A DNA stretch of 64,000 nt from Nannocystis pusilla (GTDB lineage: Bacteria > Myxococcota_A > Polyangia > Nannocystales > Nannocystaceae), in NCBI RefSeq assembly GCF_020073745.1, contig NZ_JAIRAU010000039.1:124001-188000 (forward strand), in the 5' to 3' direction. The notes under the pieces were generated by a model. The model was not told the origin of the DNA. It worked only from the letters and a program-made list of their open reading frames with translations, and did no database searches. Position numbers and translations under genes: made by a program. Positions 1-8,796 of the stretch are shown here, in pieces; position 1 is the first letter of the stretch, and each line of letters starts with the position of its first letter.

Positions 1-13
1 ATCGGCGCTGCGC

Positions 14-1888
14 ATGGACGATCGCCCCCACGCCGCACGGCCCTCGCGGCCCGCGAGGCCGCCGCAGTTCGGCCCCGGCGACTACAAGGCGCTGATCAAG
101 GTCGGCTACGGGTGCAACGAGCACTGCACCTTTTGTCACACCCTCGACGTGCGTCCGATCGACGGCGACGCCGAGGAGGTCGAGCGCAAGATCCTCCGCG
201 CCGCCGAACTGGGACACGGCATGGTCGTCCTGTCCGGCGGCGAGCCGACGATCCGGCCCGAGCTCCTGCGCTGGGCCGCGCGGATCGCCGGCCTCGGCCT
301 CGACCTCGGCCTCGTCACCAACGGCCGCGCCCTCGCCTACCGCCAGCTCACCGACAAGCTCGTCGCCCACCGCCTGCGCTACGTCTACCTGTCGCTGCAC
401 GGCGGCACCGCCCCGGTGCACAACCGCCTCGTCCGCAGCGACGCCTTCGATCAGGCGCTGGCCGCCCTGCGCAACCTCGGCGGCCGCGGCCTCGACCTCA
501 CCGTCAACTGCGTCGTCACCCGCCAGAACCTCGCCCACCTGCGCGGCCTCGTCGACCTCGTCGCCGGCTTCACCGACGTCACCCTCAAGTTCTCGATGGT
601 CGAGCCCAAGGGCGGCGCCGCGCGCAACTTCGAGCTGCTGGTCCCGCGCGTCGCCGCCGTCGCCGAGGCCGTCCTCGACGCCGCCGCCCACGCGCGCGAG
701 CGCGGCGTCCGCGTGCAGCACGGCGGCGTCCCGCGCTGCCTCCTACCTGGCCTCGAGGACAGCTACAGCGACCTCCGCACCCACCGTTACTGGACCATGG
801 TCGAGATCGGCGAGCCCGATCTGTTCCCGGTCGACGACGACAACAAGCGCCACCCGCCGGCCTGCGACGGCTGCAGCCTGCGCGGCGGCTGCCCCGGCCT
901 GTACCGCGGCTACCACGACGTCCACGGCGCCGGCGAGCTGCGGCCCGTGACCGACCGCCCGCGCGCCAACTCGTTCAACTACACGCTCGAGGCGGTGCAC
1001 CCGGCCCCCGACGACACCTGTCCCTTGCGCCAGGGCCCGCTCGGCGTCACCCCGTGGGAGCGCGGGCGCCACCTGTTCGTCCGCCGCGGCGGCGCGATCG
1101 CCCGCTACCGCGCCGACAGCCGCGACTTCACCGACGAGGAGATCGCCGCGATCAAGCACGACCTCGGCCAGGTCTACGTCGACGCCGCTCGCGGCCCGGC
1201 CCCGCAGGACTTCGCCCGCGAGCTGGTCCCGCTGGCCCGCAGCCCGCTGTGCGCCGGCTGCCCGCACCTGTCCGCATGCACAGGGATGTTCGAACCTGTC
1301 TTTGAGGACATCTTCACGCGCGACGACGCGGTCGTGCGCGCCCGGCTCGCCGGCCTCACCGGCGACGTCCTCGACCTCGGCTGCGGCGACGCCCCCTACC
1401 TCGACGTATTGGCCCCGCGGATCGCCGCCGGCGCGATCCGCTACACCGGCGTCGACCCCGACCCCGGCGCGCTCGCCCGCCTGCGTCCCCGCCTGCCGCC
1501 CGGCGCCGCGCTCGCGCAGGCCGACGCCGAGGCGCTCGACCTCGGCGAGCGGCGCTTCGACGCCGTCACGATCCTCCGCAGCTACAACCACCTCCGCGAC
1601 CCCGACCTCGTGCTGCGCGCCGCCCTGCCCCGGCTGCGCCCCGGCGGCCAGCTCGTCGTCTGCGACAACACCGCCTTCGGCCTGGCCCGCACGCCCGCGC
1701 AGACCACCCGCGGCGAGCGCTCGAGCGCCCGGCGCGAGCACTACCGCAACGACACCGCCGTCGAGGCCGCGCGGCGGATCGCCGCCGTCGCGGCCGAGCT
1801 CGGCGTGCCCCTCGCGACGCACGATTGCCACGACATCGCCCCGGGCACCAGCAACCAGTGGCTGCTCGTCTACGGCGTCGGCGCCTGA
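14..1888 (+). CDS. Radical SAM enzyme fused to a SAM-dependent methyltransferase
   Basis: The N-terminal half has the radical SAM [4Fe-4S] signature CNEHCTFC (C34, C38, C41) and a downstream SGGEPT motif. Two later cysteine clusters, CDGCSLRGGC near residue 283 and CAGCPHLSAC near 412, look like SPASM-type auxiliary-cluster ligands. From about residue 450 a class I methyltransferase domain follows, with motif I DLDLGCGDA-like (DVLDLGCGDA) and a late LRPGGQLVVCD strand. The substrate is unknown. The nearby DUF692 (MNIO) oxygenase and RRE-like partner suggest peptide or natural-product maturation, which is inference. The second cysteine cluster overlaps a four-unit 14-bp repeat array. The reading frame is open to the window edge, so the start could lie further left. 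Confidence 0.85.
   Translation: MDDRPHAARPSRPARPPQFGPGDYKALIKVGYGCNEHCTFCHTLDVRPIDGDAEEVERKILRAAELGHGMVVLSGGEPTIRPELLRWAARIAGLGLDLGLVTNGRALAYRQLTDKLVAHRLRYVYLSLHGGTAPVHNRLVRSDAFDQALAALRNLGGRGLDLTVNCVVTRQNLAHLRGLVDLVAGFTDVTLKFSMVEPKGGAARNFELLVPRVAAVAEAVLDAAAHARERGVRVQHGGVPRCLLPGLEDSYSDLRTHRYWTMVEIGEPDLFPVDDDNKRHPPACDGCSLRGGCPGLYRGYHDVHGAGELRPVTDRPRANSFNYTLEAVHPAPDDTCPLRQGPLGVTPWERGRHLFVRRGGAIARYRADSRDFTDEEIAAIKHDLGQVYVDAARGPAPQDFARELVPLARSPLCAGCPHLSACTGMFEPVFEDIFTRDDAVVRARLAGLTGDVLDLGCGDAPYLDVLAPRIAAGAIRYTGVDPDPGALARLRPRLPPGAALAQADAEALDLGERRFDAVTILRSYNHLRDPDLVLRAALPRLRPGGQLVVCDNTAFGLARTPAQTTRGERSSARREHYRNDTAVEAARRIAAVAAELGVPLATHDCHDIAPGTSNQWLLVYGVGA
1264..1315. repeat. 14-bp-period palindromic repeat, four units, inside the radical SAM gene
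   Basis: Cores ACCTG, ACAGG, ACCTG and ACATC start at 1266, 1280, 1294 and 1308, exactly 14 bp apart. They encode about residues 418-433, around the last auxiliary cysteine. A two-unit copy lies at 1014-1037 (ACCTG at 1016, CCAGG at 1030). Confidence 0.75.
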
Positions 1889-1955
1889 CCTCCCGCTGCC
1901 GGGCGCGCTCGCCTACCGCTCCGCCGCCCGATCGCGTACATAACCGCGGAGACCG

Positions 1956-2579
1956 ATGTCGATCACCTTCTACTACGCCCCCAATTCCAGCGCGACGCGC
2001 GTGCACTGGGCCCTCGAGGAGCTCGGTGTCGCCTACGACAAGGTCAAGCTCGACCTCCGCGCCGGCGACCAGCACAAGCCGGAATTCCTCGCCATCAACC
2101 CCAACGGCAAGGTGCCCGCTTTGGTCGTCGACGGCACGCCGATGTTCGAGTCGCTGGCGATGATCATCTACCTGGGCGACCGCTTCGGCGCCGACAAGGG
2201 CCTGTGGCCGCGCGTCGGCTCCGGCGAGCACGCCGAGGCGCTGGCGTGGATCGTGTGGGGCTCGGTCACCCTCGGCGGCACGATCTTCCGCATCTTCTAC
2301 AACACCAGCGAGTGGTTCCCGGCCGAGTCGCGCAACGCCCGGCAGGCCGAGACCGCCGGCAAGGAATTCGAGGCGCAGCTCGGTGTGCTCGACCAGCGCC
2401 TGCGCGGCCCCGAGTACCTCGTCGGCGACGGCTTCACCCTCGTCGACGTCGCCAACGCCGCCGCGCTCGGCTGGGCCCTGACCATGATCAAGGTCGACAT
2501 GACCCGCTTCCCCGGCGTGGCCGCCTGGCTCGACCGCTGCACCCGCCGCCCCGCCCACCAGGCGGTCCGCGCCGCCTAG
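1956..2579 (+). CDS. Glutathione S-transferase family protein
   Basis: A 207-residue protein with the two-domain GST layout. The N-terminal thioredoxin fold (residues 1-80) has the YAPNSSATRVHWALEE start, the cis-proline segment NPNGKVPALV and the glutathione-contacting acidic/Ser pair in FESLAMIIYL. The C-terminal half is helical and carries the usual LVGDGFTLVDVANAAAL N-capping box/hydrophobic-staple Asp. It probably conjugates or reduces a substrate with glutathione, or has been recruited as a small-molecule binding enzyme. It lies 67 bp after the radical SAM gene on the same strand and may share its transcript. A 14-bp repeat array begins 7 bp after its stop codon. Confidence 0.9.
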   Translation: MSITFYYAPNSSATRVHWALEELGVAYDKVKLDLRAGDQHKPEFLAINPNGKVPALVVDGTPMFESLAMIIYLGDRFGADKGLWPRVGSGEHAEALAWIVWGSVTLGGTIFRIFYNTSEWFPAESRNARQAETAGKEFEAQLGVLDQRLRGPEYLVGDGFTLVDVANAAALGWALTMIKVDMTRFPGVAAWLDRCTRRPAHQAVRAA

Positions 2580-2585
2580 CCGCTT

Positions 2586-2651
2586 CGCCAGGTCCGATCG
2601 ACCAGGTCCTTTGGAGCCTGCCCCTTTCGACCTGCTCCTTCGAACCTGTCT
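2586..2651. repeat. 14-bp-period palindromic repeat array, five units, intergenic
   Basis: Cores CCAGG (2588), CCAGG (2602), GCCTG (2616), ACCTG (2630) and ACCTG (2644) are exactly 14 bp apart. The array fills the gap between the GST-like gene and the DUF692 gene and ends about 10 bp before the chosen DUF692 start, where no clear ribosome binding site is visible. Confidence 0.85.
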
Positions 2652-2661
2652 GAACGTACCC

Positions 2662-3543
2662 ATGCCCGGCTTCCTCGACCGCGTCCGCACCCTCCCGCGC
2701 CTCGGCCTCGGCGTCAGCACCGAGTACGGCGCGCGCCGGCAGGACGGCGCGCTCGACCCGCTGGAGCTGCGGCGGCGCCGGCCCGACTGCGCCGGCTTCC
2801 TCGAGGTCGGCGTCGAGGTCGTCAAGGGCCTCGACGACGACGCGCGGGCGTGGGCGGCCGGCGGCCTGCCGACCACCTACCACTTCCTCGACATCAACCT
2901 CGACGACCCCGACGACTTCGACGCGCCCTGGCTCGCCGGCGTGCGTGCGATCGCCGGCGAGCTGCGCCCGGCCTGGTTGTGCGGCGACGCCGGCCTGTGG
3001 CACCTCGGCCGCCGCGACCGCGGGCACATGCTGCTGCTGCCGCCGATCCTCGTCGACGAGGCCGTGGCCCCGCTCGCGGAGGGCCTGTGCGCCCTGCGCG
3101 AGGCGACAGGTCTCGAGGTGCTGCCGGAGAACCCGCCCGGCGCCGCGTTCGTCGGCGAGCTGCACCTGCTCGACTTCTTCGCCCGCGTCGCCGAGCGCGC
3201 CGACACCGGCCTGCTGCTCGACTGCGCCCACCTGGCCATGTTCCAGCGCGCCCGCGGCCTGCCCCCGCGCGCCGGCTTCGACGGCGTCCCGTGGGACCGC
3301 GTGGTCGAGCTGCACGTCGCCGGCGGCCGCGTGCGCAACCAGGCCGGGCTCGAGTGGGTCGAGGACGACCACGGCACCGACGTCTTGCCCGACACCTGGG
3401 AGATCGCCGGCGAGGCGGTCGCGCGCGCCGTCAACCTGCGCGCCATCGTCGTCGAGTGCGAGCGCAACCCGATCGAGGCCGTCCTGCCGCTGTTCGACCG
3501 CGTCGCCGCCTTGTGGCCCGCGCGCGGCCCGGAGGCCGCTTGA
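2662..3543 (+). CDS. DUF692 family protein (MNIO, multinuclear iron oxygenase)
   Basis: A 293-residue TIM-barrel type protein of the DUF692/MbnB-TglH family, whose characterised members use two or three irons to modify peptide cysteines or other residues. Family landmarks are visible in order: GLGVSTEYG at the start, YHFLD with a likely ligand His near residue 73, the E-N pair in LPENPPG near 155, LLDCAH near 187, HVAGG near 217, EDDHG near 234 and VECERNP near 264. These His/Asp/Glu positions match the expected metal ligands. The ATG at 2662 was chosen because upstream in-frame starts (TTG 2611) lie inside the repeat array. It is translationally coupled to the next gene (4-bp TTGA overlap), as MNIOs usually are to their partner protein. 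Confidence 0.85.
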   Translation: MPGFLDRVRTLPRLGLGVSTEYGARRQDGALDPLELRRRRPDCAGFLEVGVEVVKGLDDDARAWAAGGLPTTYHFLDINLDDPDDFDAPWLAGVRAIAGELRPAWLCGDAGLWHLGRRDRGHMLLLPPILVDEAVAPLAEGLCALREATGLEVLPENPPGAAFVGELHLLDFFARVAERADTGLLLDCAHLAMFQRARGLPPRAGFDGVPWDRVVELHVAGGRVRNQAGLEWVEDDHGTDVLPDTWEIAGEAVARAVNLRAIVVECERNPIEAVLPLFDRVAALWPARGPEAA

Positions 3544-4307
3544 CCGACCGCCTCGACCCGCGGCGCGTGCAGGCCGCCCTGGTCTGCATGCACCTCGATC
3601 CGGCCTACGCCGCCGCCGTGCGCGGCCCGGGCCCGCTGCCCGAGCTGGCCGGGCGCGAGCGCGAGCTGCTGCGCGCCGTCGATCCGCGGACCCTCGCCGT
3701 CGACCCCTACCGCCGCGCCCGGGCCGTCCACGCCCTGATCGAGGAGTACCCGGCCGCCGCCGCCCTGCTCGGCGTGCCCGCGATCGACGCGTTCTTCTCC
3801 ACCCTAGCCTTTCGGACATGTGTCTTCGAACATGGCTCGATGGCCCTGTCCTTTGGCACGTGGCTCGGCGACCAGGCCGGCGGCCCGGGCCGGATCGAGG
3901 CGGCGATCGCCCGCGCCCGCCGCCCGCGCCCCGACCCCGCGCCCGGCCTGAGCTGCAACCCGTGCGTCGCGCCGCTGCTGCTCCCCGCCGGCAGCCTGGC
4001 CTGCCTCGAGCGGATCCGGGCCCGCCTCGGCCCCGACCCCGCCGCCGCCCTGGCGTCCGCGCGACCGCTGCGCGAGCGGCCCCCGCGCGGGCCGAAGCAG
4101 GAGGCGCTGCTCATCGAGGCCAGCCCCGCCGGTGAGGTGTCCCTCGGGACAGCCAGCGAGCCGCTCGTCCGCCTGCTGCGGTTCGCCGCCGCTCCGCAGA
4201 CCCACGCCGCGCTGGCCGCCGAGGCCGTGCGTCTCGGCGCCGAGCCGCACGAGGCCGACGAGCTGCTCGCCGGCCTCGTCGCCGACGGCCTGCTCGTCGC
4301 CGGTTGA
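3540..4307 (+). CDS. Putative MNIO partner protein with winged-helix (RRE-like) tail
   Basis: A 255-residue protein read from a TTG overlapping the DUF692 stop codon. No named family is recognised. The N-terminal ~100 residues are helical (LDPRRVQAALVCMHLDPAYA). The middle has a cysteine pair (SCNPCVAPLLLPAG), and the last ~50 residues (about 205-255) read as a small winged helix, PLVRLLRFAAAPQTHAALAA through LLAGLVADGLLVAG. This resembles the peptide-recognition (RRE/PqqD-like) tails of MNIO partners such as MbnC and TglI. The role, presenting a precursor to the oxygenase, is inferred from coupling and the tail. A four-unit 14-bp repeat encodes residues ~93-108. The TTG start is uncertain. 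Confidence 0.6.
   Translation: MTDRLDPRRVQAALVCMHLDPAYAAAVRGPGPLPELAGRERELLRAVDPRTLAVDPYRRARAVHALIEEYPAAAALLGVPAIDAFFSTLAFRTCVFEHGSMALSFGTWLGDQAGGPGRIEAAIARARRPRPDPAPGLSCNPCVAPLLLPAGSLACLERIRARLGPDPAAALASARPLRERPPRGPKQEALLIEASPAGEVSLGTASEPLVRLLRFAAAPQTHAALAAEAVRLGAEPHEADELLAGLVADGLLVAG
3814..3865. repeat. 14-bp-period repeat, four units, inside the MNIO partner gene
   Basis: Cores ACATG (3816), ACATG (3830), CCCTG (3844) and ACGTG (3858) are in exact 14-bp phase and in frame with the surrounding gene. Confidence 0.8.
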
Positions 4308-4337
4308 CCGACCAGCCTCGCTCGCACACACGGCGAA

Positions 4338-4377
4338 CGAGCGCCCGTCGTGTCCTCGATCGCACGACGAGCGCTCG
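4338..4377. terminator. Convergent hairpin terminator
   Basis: Arms CGAGCGC (4338-4344) and GCGCTCG (4371-4377) enclose a second pair GTCGTG (4347-4352) and CACGAC (4363-4368). It sits between two converging genes (stops at 4307 and 4395), so it can serve both strands. No strong T-tract. Confidence 0.7.
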
Positions 4378-4394
4378 CCCCTCCGCTGGCCCGC

Positions 4395-5602
<1,208 letters not shown>

Positions 5603-5606
<4 letters not shown>

Positions 5607-6739
5607 TGCGCACCTCCGACCTTCTCGACCTCGACCCGCGACGGGTTGGCGTCGTTGGCCCACGGCTCGATCGCGATCGTCACCCCGCGCAGGCGCTCGC
5701 CCAGCCGCTCCATCACCCGCTCGACCGGCTGCGAGCGGAACGCGTCGATCTCGGCCTTGCGCCCGCGATAGTTCGCCTCGAGCTGGCCGCGGAGCTCGGC
5801 CGCCTGCTGCTTGGCCGCGCTGAGGGCCGCCTGGCCCTCGGCGACCTTCGAGATCTTGTACGTGTCGGCCTCGCGGGTCGCGTCGGCCTGGGCCGCGATC
5901 GCGGTCGCCAGCGCCGACTCGAGCTCGGTCCGCTTCTCCTGGATCGATCGGTTCTGATCGCGGTTGACCTCGGCCAGCCGGCGCTCGCGGCTGGTCTCGG
6001 CCGCCGCGAGGTTGCTCTTGATGACCTCGAGCTGGTTGCCGAGCTTGTTGCGCTCCTCGATCAGCTTCTCGTACTCGTCGTTGAACTGCGGTCGCGGCGT
6101 CACGATCTGGGTCACGATGACGCCGTGCACCCCGAGCAGCTCGTTGAGCCGGCTCTTCGCGCGCTCGGTCGCCTCACCGAACTTGGTCGGGTTCGACACC
6201 GAGATCGTCGACTCGCGGCCGAACTCGTCGCGGAGGATCGCGCGGGCGTACGGGCGCATCCACTTGAGGTAGCCGCGCTCCTCGCCGCCGTCGCGCACGA
6301 CCGTCTGGGCCTCGTCACCGGCGATCTGGAAGATGATCGTGGTGTCGGAGAAGTGGAAGTTCGAGCCGTCGCTCGCGCGCACCGTCAGCTCGCTGACCTC
6401 GAGGTCGTCGACCGTCTTGCTCCCGTGCATCGAGAACGTCTGCGGGCTGGCGTCGAGCACGTACACCGAGTGGATCCCGAACGGCAGCCGCGTGATCCAG
6501 CCCGGCTGCGTCACCGTCGCCAGCCCGCCGGTGACGTTGTTGATCCGCACGGCCACCTGGCCGGGCTCGATCGCGGTGAACGAGGTCGTCATCAGGACGA
6601 GGCCGGCGATCAGCGCCCCGCCGATCCACACCCAGTCGAACCAGCTCGACCCGCCGCCTGTCACTGATCTGAGCTTCCCCTGGAGGTCCCCCAGGATCTG
6701 GCCGCCGCTCTGCCGGCCTGAATTCCGCTGTTGCGCCAT
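5603..6739 (-). CDS. SPFH/band 7 membrane protein (HflK-like), first of pair
   Basis: A 378-residue protein with a polar N-terminus, one membrane span (WIGGALIAGLVLMTTSF, ~residues 40-57) and an SPFH domain beginning TAIEPGQVAVRINNVTGG. The C-terminal half is a charged coiled coil (EKLIEERNKLGNQLEVIKSN onward) ending in RFRSQPVERVMERLGERLRG-like sequence. It is likely membrane-anchored with a soluble SPFH/coiled-coil part and pairs with the overlapping downstream SPFH protein. The ATG at 6739 is preferred over the one at 6754. A TACGAT box lies 6 nt upstream, so it may have its own leaderless promoter apart from the Trk genes further upstream. Confidence 0.8.
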
Positions 6740-6745
6740 GCCAGC

Positions 6746-6751
6746 ATCGTA
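6746..6751 (-). promoter_or_regulatory. Candidate -10 box of the HflK-like gene
   Basis: TACGAT on the minus strand ends 6 nt before the ATG at 6739. If it is a -10 element, transcription would begin at or next to the start codon. No convincing -35 is seen. Confidence 0.35.
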
Positions 6752-6829
6752 CACCAGGCCCCGCGGGTCGCTCGGCCCCGAACGCGACCGCTGCTCGTCG
6801 CCCTGCCCGCCGCGCTGCGACGCGGGCGC

Positions 6830-8080
6830 TCAGCCGGAGCGCGGCTCGTCGCTCGGCTCCGATTCGCCCGCCGCCGCGCTCCGTGGTCCTGCCTCGCTCG
6901 CGTCGCTCACCACCTCGCCGTCCGCGTCGCTCACCGGCTCCGATTCGCCGCTCGCGCTCGCCTCGTCGCCGGGCGCGGGATCGCCCGGCCCGCGCGGCGC
7001 CAGCACGCCGACCCGCGGATCGACGAAGGACGCCAGCCAGCCCGCGATTTGATTGTCGCCGGACGCCAGCGCGCGCATCTGCACGACGCGGACGCCGTCG
7101 CTCGCCTTGATGTCGGCCGACAGCTCCTCGGCGCGGACGAAGCGCCGCGTCATCAGCACCTTGGCCGCCATGCGCACGCGCGGCGTCAGGCGATCGAGCT
7201 CGGCCTCGTCGTTCTCGCTCAGGGTCGACGCCACCAGCTCGCCGTCGATCCCGATCAGCGCCGCCGGCATCGGCCACTGCTTCATCAGCCCGACCAGCGC
7301 GCGCCGCTGCTCGAGCAGTCGGCCCTGCATCTGCGACTCGAGCTCCTGCTGGCGATCGAGCGCCGCGTTGAGCTGGCGGGCCACCTGGCCGAGCTCGTCC
7401 TGATAGAAGTCGCGCACGCGCCGGCGCCGGTCGCCGCTGGCGATCGCCTCGGTCACGCTGCCGACCTCGGACAGGCGCCCGAGCACGTCGCGCTGCAAGC
7501 TGCGCGACAGCGGCCCGAGCGACAGCAGCGCCACCGTCACCAGCACGCCGAGCAGCACCGCGGCCTCGATCGCCGACTGCGACGCCTCGATGTTGGCGTC
7601 GCCGAGCGCCGTCTTCTTCGCCTCGAGGTACTGATTGACGTCGCGCTTGAGCTCCTCGAACACGCGGAACACCGTCTCGTGGTAGGCCGCGTACGCGTCC
7701 TCCGGGATGCTGCGCAGCAGCTCGTCGCGGGCCTTGCGGTAGACCTCGTAGTCCTCCTGCAGGTTCTTCAGCATCGCCCGCTCGTCGTCGCTCATCGCCA
7801 CGCTGCGGGCCTGCGCGAGCGCCTTCTCGAAGTCCTCCTCCGCCGCCGTCATCTCGGTCGGCTCGCTGCGGTGCATCAACCCGACCAGCGTCGCGCTGTC
7901 CTGGCGCTCGATCTGGTGCAGCATCGTCACCGCCGCGCCGAGGCTGACCAGGTTGTTCTGCACCACGACCTGGACGTTGCGGGCGACCCGCTGCGAGTTG
8001 AACGCGGCCGTCCCCACGCTGAGCAGCAGCAGCGCGATCAGGTAGCCGTAGCCGAGCAGGAGGCGGGTGCGGAGGGTCAT
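6830..8080 (-). CDS. Membrane sensor protein with HAMP-like linker and no output domain
   Basis: A 416-residue protein with two membrane spans, ~residues 6-26 (LLLGYGYLIALLLLSVGTAA) and ~168-190 (EAAVLLGVLVTVALLSLGPL), enclosing a helical extracytoplasmic region like a four-helix-bundle chemoreceptor sensor. A HAMP-like segment (~190-245, DVLGRLSEVGSVTEAIASGD) follows, then a PAS-like stretch around MPAALIGIDGELVASTLSEN and a low-complexity acidic tail (~345-416). No histidine kinase, MCP signalling or cyclase domain is present, so signalling would have to pass through a partner. It lies 21 bp after the KtrA-like gene in an apparent operon with the potassium transporter, which suggests it senses a condition relevant to K+ uptake (inference). 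Confidence 0.7.
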   Translation of the reverse strand: MTLRTRLLLGYGYLIALLLLSVGTAAFNSQRVARNVQVVVQNNLVSLGAAVTMLHQIERQDSATLVGLMHRSEPTEMTAAEEDFEKALAQARSVAMSDDERAMLKNLQEDYEVYRKARDELLRSIPEDAYAAYHETVFRVFEELKRDVNQYLEAKKTALGDANIEASQSAIEAAVLLGVLVTVALLSLGPLSRSLQRDVLGRLSEVGSVTEAIASGDRRRRVRDFYQDELGQVARQLNAALDRQQELESQMQGRLLEQRRALVGLMKQWPMPAALIGIDGELVASTLSENDEAELDRLTPRVRMAAKVLMTRRFVRAEELSADIKASDGVRVVQMRALASGDNQIAGWLASFVDPRVGVLAPRGPGDPAPGDEASASGESEPVSDADGEVVSDASEAGPRSAAAGESEPSDEPRSG

Positions 8081-8101
8081 CGCGGGTGCTCCTGAACCGG
8101 T

Positions 8102-8758
8102 CTACGCGAGGCTGGCGACGCGCCGGACCGACGCCGGCGGGCCGACGATGAGCAGGCGATCGCCGCGCGCGAGCCGGTCGTCGGCCGCCAGCTGCGGGAT
8201 GACCTGCCCGCCGCGGCGCACCGCGATCACCGACACGCCGTAGCGGCGCTTCATGTCGATCTCCGCCAGCGACTTGCCGATGAACTGCTCCGGCGTGGCG
8301 ACCTCGACCAGGTTGGTGTTCTCGTCGAGCGCGATCTGCTCGAGGATCGTCGGGTGGGCCAGGTTGCGGGCCAGCCGCTGGCCCATCTGCATCTCCGGGT
8401 TGATGACCTCGTGCGCGCCCACGGCCAGCAGCACGCGCGCGTGCAGCTCGTTGGCGGCGCGGCTGATGATGCGGGGGATCCCGCGCTGGCGCAGCAGCGA
8501 CGTCGTGAGGATCGACGTCTCGCGGGCGCGGGCGCCCATCGCCACGACGACGCACGACATGCGCTCGAGCCCCAGCTCGTTGAGCGCGCGCTCGTCGGTC
8601 GCGTCGGCGCAGGCGACCGCGTCGACCTCGGATTCGACCAGCTGGGCCCGCTCCTCGAGCTGGTCGATCGCCAGCACCGCCGCGCCCTCGCGCACCAGGC
8701 TCAACGCGACCGCGCGCCCGAACTGCCCGAGGCCGATGACTGCGAATTCTCCGCTCAT
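8102..8758 (-). CDS. Ktr/Trk potassium uptake regulatory subunit (KtrA-like RCK protein)
   Basis: A 218-residue protein. Its N-terminal Rossmann RCK domain starts FAVIGLGQFGRAVALSL (GxGxxG nucleotide motif) with the acidic end of strand 2 in VLAIDQ. A TrkA_C/RCK_C domain follows (~140-218, EVATPEQFIGKSLAEIDMKR through GDRLLIVGP). One RCK unit of this size is the KtrA arrangement; E. coli TrkA has two. It gates the membrane subunit in response to ATP/ADP or NAD(H). It is encoded directly after that subunit's gene, 38 bp downstream, in a gap that holds a two-unit 14-bp repeat. Confidence 0.92.
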   Translation of the reverse strand: MSGEFAVIGLGQFGRAVALSLVREGAAVLAIDQLEERAQLVESEVDAVACADATDERALNELGLERMSCVVVAMGARARETSILTTSLLRQRGIPRIISRAANELHARVLLAVGAHEVINPEMQMGQRLARNLAHPTILEQIALDENTNLVEVATPEQFIGKSLAEIDMKRRYGVSVIAVRRGGQVIPQLAADDRLARGDRLLIVGPPASVRRVASLA

Positions 8759-8760
8759 GA

Positions 8761-8784
8761 GGACATGTCCTTGAGTTCAGGTTG
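8761..8784. repeat. 14-bp-period repeat, two units, between trkH-like and ktrA-like genes
   Basis: A perfect GGACATGTCC palindrome at 8761-8770 is followed 14 bp later by a TCAGG core at 8777. The pair fills most of the 38-bp gap and ends 2 bp before the ktrA-like start codon. Confidence 0.65.
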
Positions 8785-8796
8785 CTGCGCCGGCGC

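Noticed and set aside
743..1831. Long minus-strand and alternative-frame ORFs across most genes
   Set aside because: In DNA of this G+C content the opposite strand lacks stops. These frames are Arg/Ala/Pro/Gly-rich and the overlapping gene has clear family motifs.
8761..8770. GGACATGTCC matches the eukaryotic p53 half-site consensus
   Set aside because: Coincidence of a short palindrome; there is no p53 in bacteria and the 14-bp phasing is a separate property.
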